From contig OZ022577.1 of the NCBI GenBank assembly GCA_963669155.1, positions 31,158,053-31,222,052 on the forward strand: a stretch of 64,000 nucleotides of DNA, written 5' to 3'. The notes below the pieces were generated by a model. That model ran no database searches, was not told the DNA's origin, and worked only from the letters and a program-made list of their open reading frames with translations. Positions 36,492 through 48,430 of this stretch are shown here, piece after piece. This DNA is from Arbacia lixula. Taxonomy: Eukaryota; Echinodermata; Echinoidea; Arbacioida; Arbaciidae. Position 1 is the stretch's first letter, and the number at the start of each line of letters is the position of its first letter. The translations under genes were made by a program, and so were the position numbers.

Positions 36492-38310
36492 GTAAAAGCT
36501 GGCTTGCCAAACGGCGATCTATCATGTTTAAAGCTTTCGACCCACCTTTTGTATTGAGGAGCTGATGCCAAATTTGTCAATTTGTTGCAAGCCACAAGCT
36601 ATGGAAAGCATCGATGTCATATCTCCTGCGCCATCGTAACGGCATAAAATGCCTGGAATCTCGTCGCACACACGAAGATATGTGGTACAGACCTATATAT
36701 ATCAAGTTTAAGTTTAAATATATAATGAAATTATGTTTTCATAATATATGCGGAGTTTAATTTGAACAAATAGGTCCTTATCCTGAAGGCATACACTATT
36801 TTATGAATGAATTAATAGGCAAATCTCAGATACAGATATCTATTGCTTCTGGAGTAGGTCTTGCAAGTTTATATTTCATATCTAATTCACATCTTCCTTT
36901 GTTAAAATACCCATGTAGCTATGGCGTTCAACAACAAATGCTTACACCCGTGTTTTCTATATTGTACTTTTCCCAAATCAATTGCGTAAAATCGCACGTC
37001 ATCATTTTTTCGTAAACAGCTTAAATATTGTCAGCAGGTGTGCCTAGTAGTATTAGCTGAGCTTTCGTCGGTTGAAAGTGATACTTCCCCAGGTTTAGGC
37101 ATTGCTTCCTAGTTATATAATCTCCCATAGTCCTCTGTAATAGAGCCTCGGTGATCTCTCCTCGTGTTAATCGGTTAATCCTGAAAGAAACCTGAAAACA
37201 CTGCTGAAGCTGATGCTCCTGATGCAGTTCCCGCGCACTGAGCGAGCGTTGATGTCGTCAGTCATCACCTGATTAGCGGTGCGATTTGGGGACTCGTCAT
37301 CAGCTCCCGGTGAATGTCCTCGTGGTATCAAAGACGTCTTCAACTTGATTGATGAGCTGAGCGCGCGAGGCCTCACCCACCCCACCCCTGCTTCCCGTTC
37401 CGCCGATGAATCCTCGTTCGATCATGTTGACGGGTGATTGAGACGTGTGAATGTGCCGAGACCTGCTATGTGCACGAAGCTGAGAACTAGTTCACACTCG
37501 TTATAAGCCCGACAACTCGATCGACGCAGTCGTTTATATGTTTGGTTATGCGACATCAGTGGCAATTTACTCTTTCACATCAAGCGAGATGATCTGTTTC
37601 TCTTGATGGTGTCAAAATGTACTGTCAGACCGATAATTTGATTGTCTTCAGCACGTGCATAATATGTGACTCTAGCACATACTTTTCAGTGTAAATTAAT
37701 AATAATTCCAACCACGCTGCAATCACATGGCAGTACAAAAGAAAAGTGTAACTTGCTTAATAGACCCCGCCCCTCGCATTTATCCATCAAAATGATGCAA
37801 GCTCACCGTTGATTACGTCACAAAATAAGTATCGACCATAAACTTTCTCTCAAAAGTAATAGATGAGTATGATCGATGAGAGATGGGTGTGTTAGGAAGA
37901 ACGACATTTCATACCTATCGTGGGGCAGGGGGGGGGGGTATGCATTTTGTTAATTAATCTTTAATCTGTAAAACCAATCCCACATTATGATCATGTAACA
38001 ATCATAAACTCTGTGGGTTTATCACTTTACACTTGAAATAAGTATCAATTTTCACGCATTTATAAATATTCAAACTCTAAGCAAACCGTTTCAGTAAAAA
38101 CTAGCAACGAATAAAGCCTGAAAATGCACCAATCCCGGAAATAGCTAACAAGCTCTGAAAAGTTGGGATAAATTCTTGGGAGACTACAGAGAGTCACCTT
38201 TTGCTCCACTTTTGTCGCACATTTTGGCAAGAGAAAATATACAGTGTATTACTCGGAGGCCTTCGGACCTCAGTCAGCGTGACACCCCGTCGTCCCCCGA
38301 CGGAGCTCAG
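36492..38310. other. No firm gene; CpG-rich patch at about 37160-37430
   Basis: Most of it is anonymous AT-rich DNA with a G11 run at 37928-37938. The patch at 37160-37430 is richer in GC and CpG and has open minus-strand frames: one starts at an ATG near 37424 (MIERGFIGGTGSRGG...), another spans 37167-37385. It could be a promoter or first exon on the minus strand, but this is a guess from base composition. Confidence 0.35.
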
Positions 38311-38418
38311 GAATATTTGGCGGGGCTTACCAGGACGTGATGGAATGTTTCCCAGAAGCTACATATCATTCAAGTTTGAAGAAAGACAAGAACAAACACC
38401 ACGAGCCACACAGTGCAG
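38311..38418 (+). CDS. Possible exon encoding the C-terminal half of an SH3 domain
   Basis: A 108-base segment lies between an acceptor-like CGGAGCTCAG and a donor-like GCAG/GTTAGT. In phase 2-2 it reads NIWRGLPGRDGMFPRSYISF followed by KFEERQEQTPRATQC. The W-x-G-x(3)-G-R-x-G-M-F-P-x-S-Y-I pattern is the n-Src-loop-to-C-terminal part of SH3 domains, which bind proline-rich peptides in intracellular signalling and cytoskeletal proteins. The N-terminal half of the domain (ALYDY-like) would be on an upstream exon, which I did not find. The acceptor's pyrimidine tract is only moderate. Chance similarity over about 18 residues is possible. Confidence 0.4.
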
Positions 38419-38879
38419 GTTAGTTAAAACCACGAGCCTCCGTTAAACCAATGCATAGATCCCAAATGGGCAAGGGTTTATTGGTACGCGTGTCTACCAT
38501 GAGTTCAGAGAGTTTGCCTGTGACCTCCAAACTAATGGCGTACATCTCAATTCGCACAGATCGTGTTTCAAAGCATGGAACTGCAGCAACAGAAGGAAGG
38601 TAGATTTCTGACATCTCAGTTACGGAAGTCAAAGCCAAAGTCCCGTCTTACTTTGTGAAACCACCAGTGCTTCGATGAAGGTATGACGTTAGGCCATTGG
38701 GGATTGTCACGTATGCCAAGGGGACCCGCCACCTCCCCAGTCCCATCGCTTGGCGAAATTGCTCAGTTGGCTGCATTTGTACTTAAAGGTAGTACATCCT
38801 TTTTGCAAACAATCAAATCGTATCTCAAAGCTGACAAGATTAATGTCTCAGACAAACACCATTAAAAATTACTATAGGC
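38419..38879. other. No firm gene; weak possible plus-strand exon
   Basis: A frame at about 38713-38788 (ATSPVPSLGEIAQLAAFVLK) lies between a CCAAG acceptor-like site and a GTAGTA donor-like site. Its phase would be compatible with the SH3-like exon, but the splice sites are poor. Confidence 0.2.
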
Positions 38880-39195
38880 TTAACATATCACAACCATCAT
38901 TATTCCTACAGTAGTGATGTTGTGATGTATGATTTCAATTATATGATTTCGTATGATGCTTTTTACATACATTGTGGTTCTCTGCATAATTTGTACTCGT
39001 GTATGGATTTTTTTGTACTTGAATGACAATATGTGCTATTAAGTAAAATGTATACCTAATTTGATTGTCTGTGTTATTTTTATGCTTATGTCATGTTTTG
39101 TTTGTGTTTATGTTATATTTATGTTATGTTATGTTTGTTTGTTTAGGAAGAACAGTGCTTAGCTAACTGACGGGACTACCCTAATTAAAAGACAC
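38880..39195 (+). mobile_element. Probable 3' end of a 5'-truncated LINE
   Basis: T-rich sequence with TTATGTTATG/TTTGTTTG units leads into GGACTACCCTAATTAAAAGACACAAAAAGG. The style (T-rich 3' UTR followed by an A-rich tail) fits a CR1-like LINE end, but no coding remnant is attached. Confidence 0.35.
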
Positions 39196-42179
39196 AAAAA
39201 GGAAATGAAATCAGTAAATAAAGACTCACTTTCAATAACTGTTGATGTTTACAATGATACCTTCAGTACAACGGTCTACAGAAATAAATTATATTTCAGA
39301 CGACCTGGCAGCAATACAATCAATGTAAAGACCAATATAAACCCACAAAAACTTGTTTTGAGTTCCTTAATTTTGAGGGAAATTCTTCAATGTACTATGG
39401 TATAGGGTGCTATTTACACGATTGCGTTTTTACTATATCCTGCAGAGGGAACACATTTATATGATTATAGATATATCGGACGTCGTTATCACAAGAACAT
39501 TAGTCAGATTCCGCTATAGTTCTGTAGTTGAACAGGTTGATGCTTGGTCGTGCTGGAAACAAGGATGTGCGAAGCGAGCTCCAACCTGCTGTTGTTGAAC
39601 CGATTTATGCTCCAAACACCTGTGCAGTCCTGGCAATCAACGGATTATCTTAAAAATAATGGACCCGGGAATTTCCTCAACATTCAGTACAAACACAACT
39701 AGAAGTAGACGAAGGAGGAGCGAAAGAAGACCCATTAGACTAGACGAAATCGATGTCGTACAGGGAGTATCAGTAGTCATGGTAGTAGCAGGAAAGTGCA
39801 AGTGTAGTTAGTAGTGGTAGTATGTTATTACTGATGGAGGGGAAAGAGTTTGTTCTCTGACACTCCAAACAGGACATTTCATGGACCGGAATGTTTTCGA
39901 CACATTCTTGCACACTCTCACCGGAAGATCAGGAGGAAGAACAGTTCCTACTATCATCAACAAACACTCTCTCCATTCTGTTTCCGGTATCAGGTGTCTA
40001 TCGATGATGCCATGAAAAAGACAGAACGACCGTGCTGGAAGTCGGAAGTGAGATATAAAATCATTTGTAAATTGATGTCAACAGGATTTTCGTAAGATCC
40101 GTTTTACTCCCACATATTGACTCGGAAAATATTCTTCACAAAAAAAGTGGCAAAAACTCACTCGGAACTATTTCCGGAATAGTCCTATTTACCTATCAAA
40201 CTCACTTAAAAATATGGAAGTTCAGTCTCTTAAACATTAAAATAATCATGATCATGTGGCAGAAGCCAAATACGTGTGCAAGAGACTTCCTTCCTAGACG
40301 ATCAACGACCTTGTTTTGCTTATCGTGCAATCTTGGCATAGCTTTTCTTTTATCGGTATGAATAATTGCAGGAAAAGCTGGTGAAATATCACTGCACCTT
40401 GACTTTCATGTAATTTCGATCGGAAGGATGTACGAAATGTGTTTGCCGTGCCTTCAAGCACACCTAGGTCGTCTGGGCCGACCCACTTTGCATCAAGATT
40501 GGAGTACAAGGATCATGAAGAAGTTGTTCTTGGAATCGTAATGTTTCAATAATTAATTTTGCTAAAGGTTATTATTAAATAATTTCGACGTTTCCCTTAT
40601 CATCATAATTAAACAAATATTTCAACAAGATATGTCATACCATTGGATTTCACTCATCCCTCCAAGATACAGGCAATTTGTAAGAATAATATTTTCTGAA
40701 TTGCACTGGAGAACAAATCTTCATAAAAGCCAATACCTGGGTCATTATAACACTCTATGATAATTTTAATGCATCACGGACCACTGGCTCAATGGATCAT
40801 TTTAACGACAAAATTTGATCACAGTTACTAATTACTATTAGGTTTTATTTGTGACGTCTATCTGTATACCGTTCTGCTGTGCATACAGATTAGTGTATGT
40901 ATATAATATGTGTATGTGTGTGTGTGTGTTATAAGCGCGGCATATACACACATAGAAAGCGGGGGATGAGGGGGGGGGGGTCTCATCCGTCACGTATCCG
41001 CATTTATTCATAATTTGCCATCTTAAAAAAAACCGGAATGTTCTCAACAAAGACAAAATAAAGTGCAGGAAACTTCAATGCAGTGGACGAGGCTATCTGG
41101 GGAGAAAAGTTTTTTTCTTCATAACTATAAATGCAGTGATCCTGTCTCTCTCCATAAACACAATCACATACACACACACACACACCTCCCCCATCTTCTT
41201 GTGTTTGTTTCTTTATGATCTGTTAATGTCATAAATAAGACATAAATTTGTGGAGAAAATAACCAATTTAGCTCAACATAAAAGATCTTCAAGGATAGCA
41301 GTCCAAGGGTAAGACAACAAATTGTCTTTTGAGGGATCATGGTACCTGATAGGTACGAAGTTCTTGGTCACACGTCATGAGAAAACATGGTTTCTCGCTA
41401 TATATAATCTTGCACTAGTCATACATAGAACTCACATAGAGCAGGACCTTGTCTGGCAAATAATGAACTGAATAAAGGGATAAATTCAAAGAAAAACACG
41501 AGGACCTATGGTGGATTAAAATCTATCACCACGAAGGAATAATACAACATGAAGCTACCGAATACTCCACTTCGAAATAATAAAGTTCAAAGTTTAGCAT
41601 GTCAAGGGCCCACTCTTTTTATGCTTTATCGTCAATTTACGAAATATTCATATCTTTTCATAAAATATTACAAGTAAAAGTAATGTGCAGCAGTCCGTTG
41701 GTTAGGTTCGTTCGGACGAGCAATATTAAAACATAAAAATTTTGACATGAGCACGGACGTCAGTCAGAACATTGAAAAATAAGTGTCATTGAGCCAATTT
41801 CAACTTTTTTTAGAAATTTCCTCCACGATCACGAGCCATGAACATGATGATGACTTTAATAGCTCATCTCCAAGCACAAGCGCAAGGTTGCACATGTTAT
41901 TGGTTACCAGACGAGAAATACTCGATGAGATTGACCTACAGTGTTAATATCTCGATGACAGGCAGCAAAATCACGAGAATTATCCAAATATCATAAATAT
42001 ACAAAAAAAAATGGAGTGAGGGCATATTCACGTTGCAAGTGTAGTAAATGCTCAAACAAACATCCTCGTTTATTTATTTGATCTCATGGTCTTTATTTTC
42101 TTCATTTTATATAAAAGCTGCCAATGCAATAGCGATATGGTAAGAACAATATGAGATTGTAGGTAAATGTATATCGTTT
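39196..42179. other. No supported gene; microsatellites
   Basis: A TG microsatellite lies at about 40908-40930, a G11 run at 40970-40980 and a CA microsatellite at about 41168-41186. Frames of 60-80 codons (for example 39205-39405, 39850-40095) show no domain. Confidence 0.5.
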
Positions 42180-42269
42180 AAAGGGAAAGTCAACCCTGAA
42201 GTTGAGATGGTCTTATTCCCCCTTTTCGGGTTCATGATCAAGGAATGCATCTTGTTAATAAGATGTACG

Positions 42270-42312
<43 letters not shown>

Positions 42313-42566
42313 GTGTCTAATGATATAAAAAACGCTCTGGTAAAATGGTATACATCCTTTTGAGAATATTATTTGTTTATAATCACAAATACTGTAGTAC
42401 AAAACATAGGAAAGCATCTCGCACTTGACGTCAAAAAGTTAAAACTTTTAACGATCACAATCTACAAATCCTGCAATGGATTTTTGTCAAACCTTCACTA
42501 AAATATTTCTTTCACGCTTTTGCTCTTATCAAAATCAATTTATCTGAAGGGTGCACTTTCCCTTTC
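42180..42566 (+). mobile_element. MITE with AAGGGAAAGT inverted ends
   Basis: The left end AAAGGGAAAGTCAACCCT is inverted at the right as AGGGTGCACTTTCCCTTT. The element is about 390 bp and carries an expanded A37 run at 42275-42311. A decayed relative is at 13897-14096. There is no coding frame. Such AAGGGAAAGT elements are, to my recollection, abundant in echinoderm genomes; I cannot confirm this here. Confidence 0.8.
42275..42311. repeat. Poly-A run (A37)
   Basis: Thirty-seven consecutive A residues inside the MITE, not at its end, so this is homopolymer expansion and not a poly-A tail. Confidence 0.95.
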
Positions 42567-43704
42567 AGGCATGATATTGAATTCATTCTTCCAGGCAACA
42601 GGTTCCCATATTAATACAAATAGTGTCGAGATCCTTATGCTCGTTCCGTTTTTTTTTTTGTAAACAGGTTATGAAGATGGCACTTCAATAATAATATTTA
42701 TAAACATTGTTTCTATTTTCGACAGTGCCAATTTGACCCCTGCCAAGGTGCCGTAATTAAGATAAGGGAGAACAATCAAAGGATGATCAAACCAGGTAGG
42801 ATATTTTGCGGAAACATATGTTTTGATTTATCACTCTGTTCAGGATATTCAGGAAAATTTCGGGTAATCAAATTTGTTCATATCTGAAGCCAATTCATTA
42901 GTGTAAATCTACTCAGCCGCATCACTTTATTAATAATTCCTGTACAATAGGATAAGCAGGTCGCTGAGAATAAAAATATTTGTGTTGTGAACAAAAGGCA
43001 GGGACCCCGCTGTACAATGAAAACAATATATAATGCTTGAATGAAGTCTATGTTTTTGAGGACGTACAATTGGATAAAAATTACTTAATGGTTAAATGGC
43101 AAGTTTCCATCAGTATCTAACAAATTGGGGAGAATTCAAGATATATAAATTTCTAAATAAACTTGCTTTATAAGAAATTCTAGTAAGGCTTACGAGTCTA
43201 TCAATTTGACAAGCTTGGTTTCGTCATCGTACATCATCGAATCATTAAAATACATTTAGTTAAAGCAAAGTCTAATTTTGTGTGGATGAGATTTCAAAAG
43301 ACAGATGGAAGTTGAGAAGATATGATTTAGATGTGTCACCTTTCCAACGAGAGCGTTGATATAAATATGTTAGATGGAATAAGCTATCACACTGGACATC
43401 TGTATTACTCATTCAACAGGAAGACTGTTTGCGACAGGACAGATATATCGCATTTCGGCCGCAGATCAGGTTTCTGCACGCATCGTAGAGTTTACACAAC
43501 CCCAATCACCGCATGTAGTCGTACCTGGAATTAGCATGGTCATAGAGAAGTTCTAGACGCCATGTATTCGAACTCGGGCTGAAGAAACGTCCAGGTACTA
43601 GACTGGCATGTGTATAGCTCACTTCACACATGATATCCGATGAGTTCTCAAGCTATATTGTCCACTAATGGGATCCATCTGCCATACACTATAAAAAAAA
43701 ATAA

Positions 43705-43732
43705 TGCCTCCGGCCACTTCATGGCGGAGGCA
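43705..43732. repeat. GCCTCCG hairpin element
   Basis: TGCCTCCGGCCA and TGGCGGAGGCA pair around a five-base loop with one bulged G. A-rich sequence flanks both sides. It looks like a tiny dispersed palindromic repeat. Confidence 0.7.
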
Positions 43733-43901
43733 TAAAAATGTTTAACTTTCTCAGTCGGGGACAATGAGTAAAGAATGGGCGAAACTTATAACTTAAAGAT
43801 TAGCTTAACAAATAACATGAATAAGAAAAATATAACGTGTATAGGTGTACAAGTAATTTCCAAATAAAAATTATATGAATGTTTCAATTATGTTATAAAG
43901 T

Positions 43902-43931
43902 CCCCCCCCAAAAAAAAAAAAAAAAAAAAAA
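43902..43931. repeat. C8-A22 run
   Basis: Eight C residues followed by twenty-two A residues. Confidence 0.95.
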
Positions 43932-45049
43932 TGTACATCATCATTTTGATTGAGCCAGAAACAATCAGTACAGGATGGATACCTGGTACTCAGCACTTAA
44001 GAGCGAGCTTTACTAACAACGTCACGAGTGCGCGTTCAAACAGTTTCCTAAACACATATAATCGATATTTTATCTCTGACGATTGTTTATTTCAACTCTT
44101 GTCACGCAGTATGTCAAACGTTGTGATACCATCTGTACGAGTGTACAGCGGTTTTTTAAATGTATTTTGAAGCCCTGATTCGGGCTATTCTCTTCAAACA
44201 CTTACTTGAACTTGAATCAATGGTGCCAACGAGACACAGACGAAAGGATACGATAATGGACCACTACACCCTACCCCCCACCACCACCACAGCAACCACC
44301 ACCACCCCCACAATATAGGGGGACTGACAATATTGATGGAACCGACCCCCCCCCCCCCCCCAAATTTACACTCCTTATATAATTCGTGTATAAAGGGTTT
44401 GTAAGTCTGTATGGTATAGTTTCTTCAGACATCATTTCGAGCTCATAATTACTGGGGTATTATTGAAGGAACAAACAAAGTATTCGTCGACATGATAGGA
44501 GTCAATGCTTGCTAATTTATAGCTGGTCTATACGTACACCACACCATCATACTACTTCTTCCGTGTATATTTAGCCGCGCTCTTTTTTCCAAGCATAATT
44601 TTGAGTCTGCGGGTGGTTAATGCTACACGGTGGTATGCAAGATATCAATCTATTTCCTTAATACATCACTTACCTGACATATTTCGCGATCACCCCAAAA
44701 ATAAAGTACGAGTATCATCCCTATCAAGTTCAGCATCTACCTACGCGCTCGATGGGTGTCTTGGTCACCATAGGAGCTACCGCAAATACTTCAATCAGAG
44801 GTAGCCCCAGCCGTGCCTGGAGGAAGGAATACTCCTGGGTGGGTTCCGGTCGTATTCCTGATGTCATCACAGGTATTTCCTCACAAAACAGGTCTTGAAT
44901 CGTCTGGTTATCAGGACAGGGTCGACTTAATGATAACAGTCCTGACTATTGACTGCCTCCTACACAATCGTGTAAACATGTCTCAAAACGTATTTTTCAC
45001 CGTATATCATAAAAAATGTGAATTTTATCAAATATGATACTTCAGCCTG

Positions 45050-45110
45050 ACCTTAACCCTCAACCTATTCACAATCCTAACCCTGAATCTAACCCTTACC
45101 CTAGGCCTAA
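45050..45110. repeat. Degenerate telomere-like CCCTAA repeats
   Basis: Units such as CTTAACCCT, CCTAACCCT, TAACCCTTACCCTAG appear about six times with interruptions. They resemble an old interstitial copy of the TTAGGG telomeric repeat. Confidence 0.5.
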
Positions 45111-45200
45111 TTTGTGCAATCTAATTTGTCCAAAAAAATGATTTCTAGGTCACTTTCAAATCAGCGTCGCAGTATTAGTTGGTGCGTGGCTTAGTGAAAG

Positions 45201-45229
45201 CAGGGACGTGATCTCCTCTCACGTCCCTG
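45201..45229. repeat. Perfect 11-bp stem hairpin
   Basis: CAGGGACGTGA and TCACGTCCCTG pair around a seven-base loop. It is not followed by a T-run. Function unknown. Confidence 0.7.
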
Positions 45230-45676
45230 GTGAAAGGCATGCTCGCCCGTGGTACATGTATTAGGAGTAAGATTCTGACATTTACAGATACCACAGTGGT
45301 GTCGATATACACTGCTAGTTCATAACGACGACGACGACTTCGTAAATGAGTATGATGTACGAGAATAGCGTTTTGATAATCACAGACATAAACTAGAAAG
45401 TACAACTTTACATTTGGCGTGTTGTTATGAATTAGTATAGAACAACAATCATGAATTGAAAATCCAAATGTGCGGACTAGCATTTGTAGTGAGTATATTC
45501 ATCACATCCTTATTGGACCCTTACAGACTCTGAGAAGCGTCACGATCGATATCATAATTAAGGTCAGTGCGCAATACTTAAAACCTAAAGCAAATCTCTC
45601 ACATAACGGACAAACAAAATATAAGCTGTGTTTCTTATATTGAAAAGTACTGACATCTTTGAAAAGAGTATAGTAA

Positions 45677-45817
45677 GAGAATCACCTCGGTGACAGTGAA
45701 AAGAAAGCAACCTTCGAAAGAGTTATTGAAAAGTTGTACGCTCTTGGGAGTCGTGATTACCTCGACAAATTGCGCGCCTTGGTCACAAAGATGTCACAAG
45801 AGAGAATTGAGCTTTAA
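45677..45817 (+). pseudogene. C-terminal fragment of an unknown helical protein (or its last exon)
   Basis: A 46-codon frame ends in a normal stop at 45815-45817. Its sequence, including FERVIEKLYALGSRDYLDKL and ending in SQERIEL, has the look of real protein: alternating hydrophobic and charged residues of amphipathic helices. I do not recognise the family. The frame opens right after a stop codon, and the only in-phase acceptor-like AG lacks a pyrimidine tract, so a pseudogene or retro-fragment is more likely than a working last exon. Confidence 0.4.
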
Positions 45818-46510
45818 CAACGTGCTGTAGACATGGTAGAAAGGAATCTCCTGTTGAAGGACAAATTTGTTGTCATCTTATTATGTAGTTACAGAAGTCA
45901 AGTCCTATTGTTTCCATTGGTATGGAATCTGCAGTAATCGGATTTGTGTCGGATCATTGACCGTTAATGGCATGTCTATTGTCGTTTAACATCTCAATTA
46001 CGACATTAACCTCCGTAGAGGAACGTAACCTCAATTTTCTCCAACCTGCACTAATCGCATTTGCGAGCTTTATTGAAAGTTAATGATGCTCTCTTGTTCA
46101 ACATGTTGACATTACTATCCTTTTATATCAATCCCTTCTATTCACTCTTTCCCCCTCTCTTTCCTCATGTTTTTCTCTAATTCATCCATTCTATCTCCCA
46201 GTCCCTCTTACTTGCCCTTACTCTTCTCCTTATGATTCTATCTGTCTCTGTTTCTCTATGTTCCCTTCGCGTTCACCTCCTCTCCACTCTACCACCCCAA
46301 TCCACCTCTCTCTCTCTCATTCCCGTTTCGCCCTCCTTTCACTTCTTCCCTTCGTTTCTCCAAACCCCTCCAATATCTTTGTCTCAATATCTCTAGCTAT
46401 CTCTCGCCCTTCTCCCCCTAATTATAATCATGTTATACCCTGTATCTATTTCTCCTTCACGTCCACCCCCTTTCCATCCTACCAGTACAATCCCCCCCCC
46501 CCTCTCTCTT

Positions 46511-46541
<31 letters not shown>

Positions 46542-46543
46542 TC

Positions 46544-46586
<43 letters not shown>

Positions 46587-48138
46587 CACTCTGTCATTCC
46601 ATTTCCACCCTTCTTTCTCTTCCTCTTTCCGTTCATTCTTTATCCCCCTCTAATTCTACCAGTCTCTGTCTCTATTTCTCCTTCACGTCTTCCCCCTCTC
46701 CACCCCCCCCCCCCCCCAATCATTTCTCTAAACATGTTAACTATGTACAGTCCGCCCATGCCAGTGTCATTGACCCCAAGGGCTAAACGCAAACATTTAC
46801 ACTGACTTCACCTCTGGGTTGACAATCAGTGAGATGAGAAGGCTAGATCTTCATGATCTCAGGTCACGCATCTCTAGGGATCAATGCTAATGTGTTTTCC
46901 CCGGGAGTAAGCAGTGATAACGTTTCGTTCGAATCAAACAAGGGGGGAAATCAATTTTCGGTGATGTATGATGATTCGAAAATAACGGCATTTTTGCTCG
47001 ATGTGATCTGTGGATACATCAACCTATATCGTCTAGTCAAAGCATTGGTATTGTGGTAAGATAATATTTTGAAAGGGCGAAGAATGAGAACCAAATTCCT
47101 GAATCAAACATCTCGTCAGGCTGGTTATTCTCCTCCAATGTACAATACCATACCATACCATACAGCGTGCACTGAACATGCGCACCAAAATACGAAACCA
47201 CAACATACAACATGTAATTAAACCCTTTATCTGCCAGAGAAGCATTTATGCGTAAGTTTACACACAAATCCAATATATAGCAGCATTTTGCATGGCACAT
47301 AGCGAGTTAAACAAACGAAATTGTTCTATAGCTAACATACAACAATCATAGAGACATCGCTTCTAATGCCGGCTTTTAATTCACATTGGAATAAGTAAGA
47401 AAACATTTTCGATATCGTGAAACTGCGGAAACCTCAAGAAACAATCAAAGGACGGTGGTATATTACGTACCCCGTCACCATTATCACATCACTTACAAGC
47501 AGTGTCAAAACCCATTACAGTACCAAACTCTAACGTGACTAAACCAACAGATATCTGAAGAACAATCAAAATCAATATCTGTTCAAGACTTTGAATAACA
47601 AACTTACGATTATCAGGGCTAGAAATGAATTAAGGTATTGAACGAACTGAATAACACATATTTGAATCCTCCTAGATATGTTTGTTAAATCAAAGAAGGA
47701 GAACGTAGGCAAATTATGATAATAGGTATCAACCAATTCACGGTCGTATAACGGCTGTTTTCAAATAGTTTGAGGTAGACTGGTAATAGCCCGTTTCCTG
47801 AACAGACCTTGCACACGTTTGACGTATGGCCTTTTACATTAGATGTTTTGATTTTGATATCATTGCAAACATTAATAGAACTTCAAACAGTATTTTAAGT
47901 TTAAACACCACCTGAAGGCGACATACCTTTTTTTAGTGCTCTGCGGCAGAGACATACGATATGTCCTATTCAGCAACAAATGATACTAGAATGAGTATTA
48001 CATACACGACACGAAATTGCATACGATATCAAAAGGTTTATCGCTACCAAACATACATGAAACTGTCTGTAAATGGGTGTTCATTTACCCTTTTCGCCAT
48101 TACATGGCTCCTCATACGGCAGCAGTACAATTTACAGG
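45818..48138. other. No gene; contains a large pyrimidine tract
   Basis: The main content is the tract at 46130-46720. Short (CCATA)4 repeats lie at about 47144-47164. Frames here are unrecognised. Confidence 0.5.
46130..46720. repeat. Polypyrimidine tract with (CT)n, (CA)n and C15
   Basis: About 590 bases are dominated by C and T on the plus strand. A CT array lies at about 46515-46551, an uninterrupted CA array follows at 46552-46585, and a C15 run lies at 46703-46717. The frames of 118-131 codons over it encode Ser/Leu/Pro/His-rich sequence and are artefacts. It resembles the purine tract at 3097-3590 in reverse. Confidence 0.9.
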
Positions 48139-48254
48139 TTTCTGAGGCCATATAATGAAAGCTTGGTAGCCTAGTTAGTTACTAAAATGCATGCAGCTGA
48201 ATGCACTTTAGCAGCTAACTAGGCTTAGTATGGTTTCATGAATATGGCCCCTGG
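48139..48254. mobile_element. Palindromic MITE (AGCCTAGTTAG-type)
   Basis: The inner arms 48168-48192 and 48201-48225 are inverted copies of 25 bases with few mismatches (AGCCTAGTTAG...AGCTAACTAGGCT). The outer parts GGCCATATAATGAAAGC and TGGTTTCATGAATATGGCCC are also inverted, so the whole segment of about 115 bp forms one long hairpin. Confidence 0.8.
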
Positions 48255-48430
48255 AATACACTCTCAGTTTTTCTGATTAAAATTCCTACGCAGGCATTTT
48301 CGACGACGAGGGCGAATGGAGGAAAACACGTGGTTCTACGGTGGAAATGCGATGTAAGAATGAATGCAGCCCTACATTTTAACCCAGACTTTCAACTCTC
48401 TCTCTCTGTATCATCAGTGTATGGAATGTG

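Larger units (their letters stand above)
42567..45049. other. No supported gene; hairpin and C/A runs
   Basis: Frames are short and unrecognised. Included are a CCA-rich stretch at about 44272-44312 and a C16 run at 44346-44361. A possible second tRNA-like A box (GGTGTAGTGG, minus strand, about 44262-44271) has no well-placed B box. Confidence 0.5.

Noticed and set aside
44210-44271. Second tRNA-like SINE head (minus strand)
   Set aside because: An A-box-like GGTGTAGTGG is present, but the nearest B-box-like sequence is about 8 bases too far and poorly matched.
46258-46786. Plus-strand frames of 118-131 codons
   Set aside because: They translate CT, CA and C runs into Ser/Leu/His/Thr/Pro repeats.
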